Assembly (NCBI GenBank): GCA_947685225.1 | Contig: CANTUV010000033.1 | Span: 59,373,001-59,437,000 of the forward strand | Direction: 5' to 3' | DNA: 64,000 bases | From: Garcia nutans | Lineage: Eukaryota > Streptophyta > Magnoliopsida > Malpighiales > Euphorbiaceae | Part shown: positions 59,200-64,000 of the stretch, piece by piece | Layout: every line of letters begins with the position of its first letter | Numbering within the stretch: position 1 is the stretch's first letter | Program-made: the position numbers and the translations under genes | The notes under the pieces: generated by a model | Databases searched by the model: none | Seen by the model: the letters and a program-made list of their open reading frames with translations, nothing else | Told to the model about the DNA's origin: nothing

Positions 59200-60050
59200 T
59201 AAAGGCTATTTAGACTTAAATTTAAAATTTATAAACTAATTTGACCAGCATATAAGCTAAGCCAAATACTTTTTAAGTTTGGCTAAGCTTATAAATTTTA
59301 ACTTATAATTACTTGGTGTTTATAAAATAATATGAACTTATAAACATTTAAAATATTAAATAGTTACATATTTATTTTGAGTGTTTAAAACACATAACAT
59401 ATTTGATAAAAAAAATAACTTATAAGCACGCTTATTATTAAAATGACTAAAAAATATATTGAATTATATTACTAAAAGTATTTACTAAAATAAATATGGA
59501 CAATATAATAAATTACTTAGTCAAACTAACTTATAAGCCAAGTGATTATAATTACCAAAATAATAAGAGAGTGTTTGGCTTAGCTTATAAGCTTTAAATT
59601 TAAGTCGACATGTTTATTTAAATAATGTTATAAGCTTATGAGCTTAAAAAATAAATTAGAAAATGATAATTTATTGTTTTAGTACTTATAATTTAGATTG
59701 ACTAAATTAATTATTATATTATTATTATTTAACTTTAATGAATGGTCTTGATAATATAATTATATAGATATATTTAGTATTTTTACCAACAAATATAATT
59801 ATAAGAGATTTTTTATCAAACATGTTAAAAATTTATTAGCCACTTATAAACATCTAAAACAAATATATATTATCTGAAATTTTAATTGCTTATTAGCTTA
59901 TAAGCACTAAGCTCCTCCAATTTATTTTTTTAACTTATAAGTTAAATTTATAAACTCATAAAATTATTTAAATAAATATATTAATTTAAATTTAAAATTT
60001 ATAAATTAATTAATATTTAATCAGCTCCTAAGTCAAATACCTTCTCAATG
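59200..60050. mobile_element. MITE-like inverted-repeat cluster
   Basis: The motif gtgtttggcttagcttataag (59571-59591) and its inverted relatives (agctaagccaaatact at about 59245-59265; taagtcaaataccttctc at 60029-60046) occur repeatedly. The segment 59569-60047 can be read as one element with imperfect terminal repeats gagagtgtttggcttag and gagaaggtatttgacttag. 59213-59275 resembles its right end, so two related copies seem to lie side by side. Non-coding. Confidence 0.5.
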
Positions 60051-60100
60051 TGATATGGATAGTGTCTTTCTTATAGATTATAGTAATGCAATATTTCTTT

Positions 60101-62775
60101 TGTAACACCATCATACTCTATATAAGTACTATACATATATCTTGTATACATGCAGTACGTATATAAAGTATAAGAATGTCACTTTTCATTTCAGATTAAA
60201 AATATTTACTTTAGTTCCAAACAATAGTACATTTTTTTGAAAATACAACATAATTAAATTATACATGTATGCACCACCTTCTAGTTGGTCTCGAAATACT
60301 CTTACCCTTCTCGTGACATAACGATTTGACTTCCAGATCAATCACCTACTCACCTGCGCGATTTACACAACCGCGCTAAGCTCGAAAGCTTAGTGGTACA
60401 AATAAATAATATAACATTCATTACAGAAAAATCATACTTCCTACATTAACATCATGTATAATAATTTTCTTATCATGTTTTCCCCTTTTCAAAGCATTCT
60501 TTACATTTTTCCACTAATCTCATAATTTATATACATAAACACATATATCATTACAACAACCCACAATACAATGACTTATCAAAACATTCATGAAATAATA
60601 CTCACAATTTCTATATCCTTATACATATTACACATCATATTGTATTTTCATAATCTCATTATTCAACAGTTTATCAAGCCACATTCATTTTCAGTAAATT
60701 GCTTATGTATTGTAATCATCACATTAAAGCAAAGACATGCATGAGCCCAAAAAGAATCTAATATGCTATTCAAAATCCAGAGTCACTGCTTTGGTCCATA
60801 ATCACATTCATCAAGTCCGTAGGCGATATATATCTATCCATGGATAGTGTAACAGACCCAGTCTCTTGGACCTCAACCCGGCTAGACCCTTGGGCCCAGT
60901 CTCTTGGTCCTCAACCCGGCTAGACTGTTACAGTTTTTGAGGCTTACGACTCGGTCTTTTCACCTCAAAAACATCATATTTCAAATTTTTCAGCTGGGCT
61001 CGGCTTACGACCCGGTCTTTTCACCTGCCCAGCGATTCATAGGCATGCCGCCAAACCCAGAACTCTGAAAATTGAATAACATACTAGGCACACAATTAAT
61101 TTATTTATCTCATTATCAATCTATTTCACAACTCATTTCTCATAATCAAACTAGGCAACCATGCCCAATTATTTCATTTGCATCATTATAGCCACAACAA
61201 CAGTGGCTTCACATCTCATTCACATCTCATCATTAGGGTATACATAACCATTTGCATTGTACATACATTTTGTATGCTTATTATGTCTTTCATATTTCAT
61301 ATTTCACCTTTATATCCATTACCATTAGTTTCATATTTTATCATTGAGATATACATAGCAAATTACATTATTCATATTTTTAGAATCTTCAACATACATG
61401 CCACATAGTACACATAATACACATCATAGCACATTTCTCACACATCAACAATACAATAATTAACTTAACACATTTTCCAATCAAATGTGTTAAGTCCCAT
61501 AGTCATGCAAATACATACAATCATATAGGGTTTGTACTTACCTCTAAGAGCAACTCACACCAATTCCAAATTCCTCTTCCATGAATCCTTCAACACTTGG
61601 ATTAGGGCAGCTCAAATCTTCAAAACTTAATCCAAAGGTGATTATACACACTCACTTAGTAATACACATAAGAAAATAAGAATAATTACTAACTAGGGAA
61701 AACTCTACACATGACACACTCACCAACACGGGCGTGTCCCTGATCGTGCCCTAAACAACAATACAGAAACTTTGACACGCTCAGTAACACGGGCGTGTCA
61801 CTCGTTCTGCCTTACAGAAACATTGACACGCCCAACAACACGGCCGTGTCAGGTAAGAATTATACATTCCGAACTCTCATCCATGAAAACACAAACACTC
61901 CAAAATCCATACTACAACACCCTTAATCAACATCTTGGTTTATATACACATAAATCACCTATTAATTTAACACTTATATAACTTCAACATATCATAATAA
62001 TAATCATTATATACATCATTCATATATCAATTATTCAATTCCCCAACTCATTTATATTAAACCCTTACTAAACAATTTCAACAATCCATCATCATCCTCA
62101 CAAATAACCATATTATCATCATCTAAATACCAATTCAACATATATATACTTCAATCTTTCATTATCATCATCTTCACACACTAACCATATCAAATATAAA
62201 CTCAATCAATAGAAATCAACACAAAGAAATGAACACTTACTTGAATTCTTTGCCAAATCTTCAATATCCACCTTCAATTCTCTTAAAGCCCTTAAGAATT
62301 TGATGTGTATGCCAACAAAATCACATCTCTCTCTCTCTCTCTCTCTCAAGAAGAAAAAGAAGAAGAAGGAGAAGAAAGAAAGAAAGAAAGAAAGAAGATC
62401 TTTTCTTCCTTTTTCACTCTTATCTTTTATATATATATATATATATATTAATATAATTAAATCCCTTAAAAATTCTCCACCACACACTTGTCATTCCCTT
62501 TGACTTCCTTTTCTTCTTTTTCTCTTGTAATTATTATTATTATTATTATAAATTACTTTTCCTACACCAATATATACATCATGTATATGTGATGTATATG
62601 TTGCTACATGTATATCTCTTATATATTGTATTTATATTTCCCATATTTTTCAAATACCATATATACATATCATCCTTCATATACATCTATCTCTTATAAT
62701 ATTTTCTTTACATATTTTATCAATATATTTTCTCACAACTATTATTCCAATATACACCAAAATCGGGATATTACA
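60101..62775 (-). mobile_element. Solo LTR, probably Ty3/gypsy type
   Basis: A 2675-bp block with ends TGTAACACC (left) and, inverted from the right, TGTAATATCC, giving the TG...CA borders of an LTR. Flanking pentamers are tcttt (60096-60100) and tcctt (62776-62780), a target duplication with one difference. No gag-pol lies on either side, so it is a solo LTR. The interior shows GC-rich tandem motifs common in long plant LTRs: a 39-bp repeat with cccagtctcttgg (60857 and 60896), two cggtcttttcacct units, and three acacggScgtgt palindromes (61725-61855). Microsatellites (CT)n, (GAAA)n, (AT)n and (ATT)n lie at 62325-62550. Orientation is inferred only from the TGTAATATCCC start. Confidence 0.75.
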
Positions 62776-64000
62776 TCCTTTATATTAAAAAATGTGCAGA
62801 AAAGTTTATATTTAGATAACAACACACTTCCTTTTATACCTAATAATATGATGTGATTTCTCCATTTATATAGTACATTTAAGTATTATGATTTTTAATT
62901 TATTCATTATTCAACACCTTTTGTTATTTACATGATACGTGGCTTTTTTGTTTGGTTGTTTTATCTTTTTTTTTCTTTATTAAATTGATGGGGAGTTGCT
63001 AAATTTGCAAATAATTTTAGTTTTGTAAATTATTCTGATTTTCCAAATATATGTCATTTGACTTGATTGTATTTTATTAATAAAATCATTATTGATAAAT
63101 TCATGTTAGAATTCAATTAGATACCTAATGTGATAGTCTATTTGTCTCATCAAAGAATTATAATTATACAATCAAAGTCTTGGTTATTATTTCGATATTA
63201 TTCAAAGTATATTTCTTATCTTATTTTCTAAAATTAAGATTGCTATAAAATCATTAAAATTCAAAATTTAAACTTCAAAACGATAGATTTTTTATATTTT
63301 ATTTTTATAATAATAATTTAAATAGTTATAAAAAGAAAAAAAAGACATTATATTTAAAATTTAATTTTTAAATCAACGAAACCATTAAATCTTCATGATA
63401 TATTAATAATAATTTATTAAACTTTTCCGTTTATATATAAATTTTTTAAAATGCAAAAACATACTTTTTTTTGAAATTTGTAGTAACGTCAAAAGTTTTA
63501 GCCGTATTTAAATAAAAATAATAAAAATTAAACAAATTACACCCCTCACTAATTTTTTATTTTTACTGAATATTTTAGTTATTTTATGATAAGTTTATAA
63601 TAAATTATATAAATTTATAAATTCATAATAAACTTATAATAAACTATATAAATCTAGTATTTTGATGAATAAATCATAAATTTTTAAAAATTTATATATA
63701 TTTTTAAAAATATGATAAATTTTTAATTTTTTTTTATTTTCTTATTGACAGTTTTGTTAAAAAAAAAATATTAATGATTGGAGCTGCCCATAATAGACCT
63801 GAACTACTAAGAATCCGAATCAGGTCGCATACTCGTAGGCCCAACAATCATTAGCCCAATTTCCTCTGATATTTGGGTATCGATTTCTAATCGAATATTA
63901 ATTGGCCCAATGTTTGTATCAACCCATTAAGAGAAAAAGCCTAGAGTCGAATACATGAGAGAATTTCACACTGTATACCACGCAGCTTTACAAATTTCCA
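62776..64000. other. AT-rich spacer, possible promoter at the window edge
   Basis: Low-complexity A/T to about 63770. The last 220 bases are more GC-rich and contain two GGCCCAA elements (63838-63844 and 63904-63910), as in plant housekeeping promoters; a gene may begin beyond the window on the plus strand. Confidence 0.4.

Noticed and set aside
62206..62856. Frames at the right end of the solo LTR
   Set aside because: Coded by CT, GAAA and AT microsatellites and AT-rich sequence.
1..64000. CRISPR array, phage, operon or toxin system
   Set aside because: No regular spacer-repeat arrays or prokaryotic gene organisation; this is plant nuclear DNA.

Overview
This is a nuclear segment from a dicotyledonous flowering plant. 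The genes have plant-type short exons with GT-AG introns, the intergenic DNA is very AT-rich, and the gene set is plant-specific (phytochrome A, a chloroplast DEAD-box helicase, a domesticated MUSTANG-type transposase gene, an F-box/PP2 protein, a LAZ1-type membrane protein). I cannot fix the species; a rosid-like eudicot is a guess. No bacterial-style operons, CRISPR arrays, rRNA or convincing tRNA genes are present.

Layout. 1.0-5.6 kb (-): cytosolic glutamyl-tRNA synthetase, 6 coding exons, with an inverted-repeat MITE in its last intron. 5.6-10.0 kb: AT-rich spacer holding a Stowaway-like MITE, a hAT-type element with a perfect 8-bp target duplication, and a 5'-truncated RTE-type LINE with a perfect 12-bp target duplication. 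10.06-14.8 kb (-): PHYA, 4 coding exons plus a leader intron, 1125 aa. 19.2-29.1 kb: sparse region with three or four small single-exon genes of unknown function and an RNase H-like pseudogene scrap. 30.5-34.4 kb (-): LAZ1/OST-alpha (DUF300) membrane protein, 6 exons, 421 aa. 37.55-43.05 kb (+): RH3-type plastid RNA helicase, 10 exons, 763 aa. 44.7-46.5 kb (-): MUSTANG-type transposase-derived gene, tail-to-tail with RH3. 50.5-52.9 kb (-): F-box/PP2 gene with a 1-base frameshift in the F-box, a duplicated partial exon 2, and a terminal-inverted-repeat element in intron 2. 53-64 kb: almost gene-free, with a Stowaway MITE, a decayed Ty1/copia fragment, MITE-like inverted repeats and a 2.7-kb solo LTR.

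The splice models for GluRS, PHYA, LAZ1 and RH3 were built by hand. In each, the exons sum to an exact multiple of three and join at GT-AG boundaries within conserved protein sequence, which supports the coordinates. The genes do not form a pathway; they are independent plant loci. I found no convincing undescribed biological system. The most unusual items are the damaged F-box/PP2 gene, the altered catalytic residues of the MUSTANG-type protein, the cluster of uncharacterised small basic proteins, and several datable repeat insertions.
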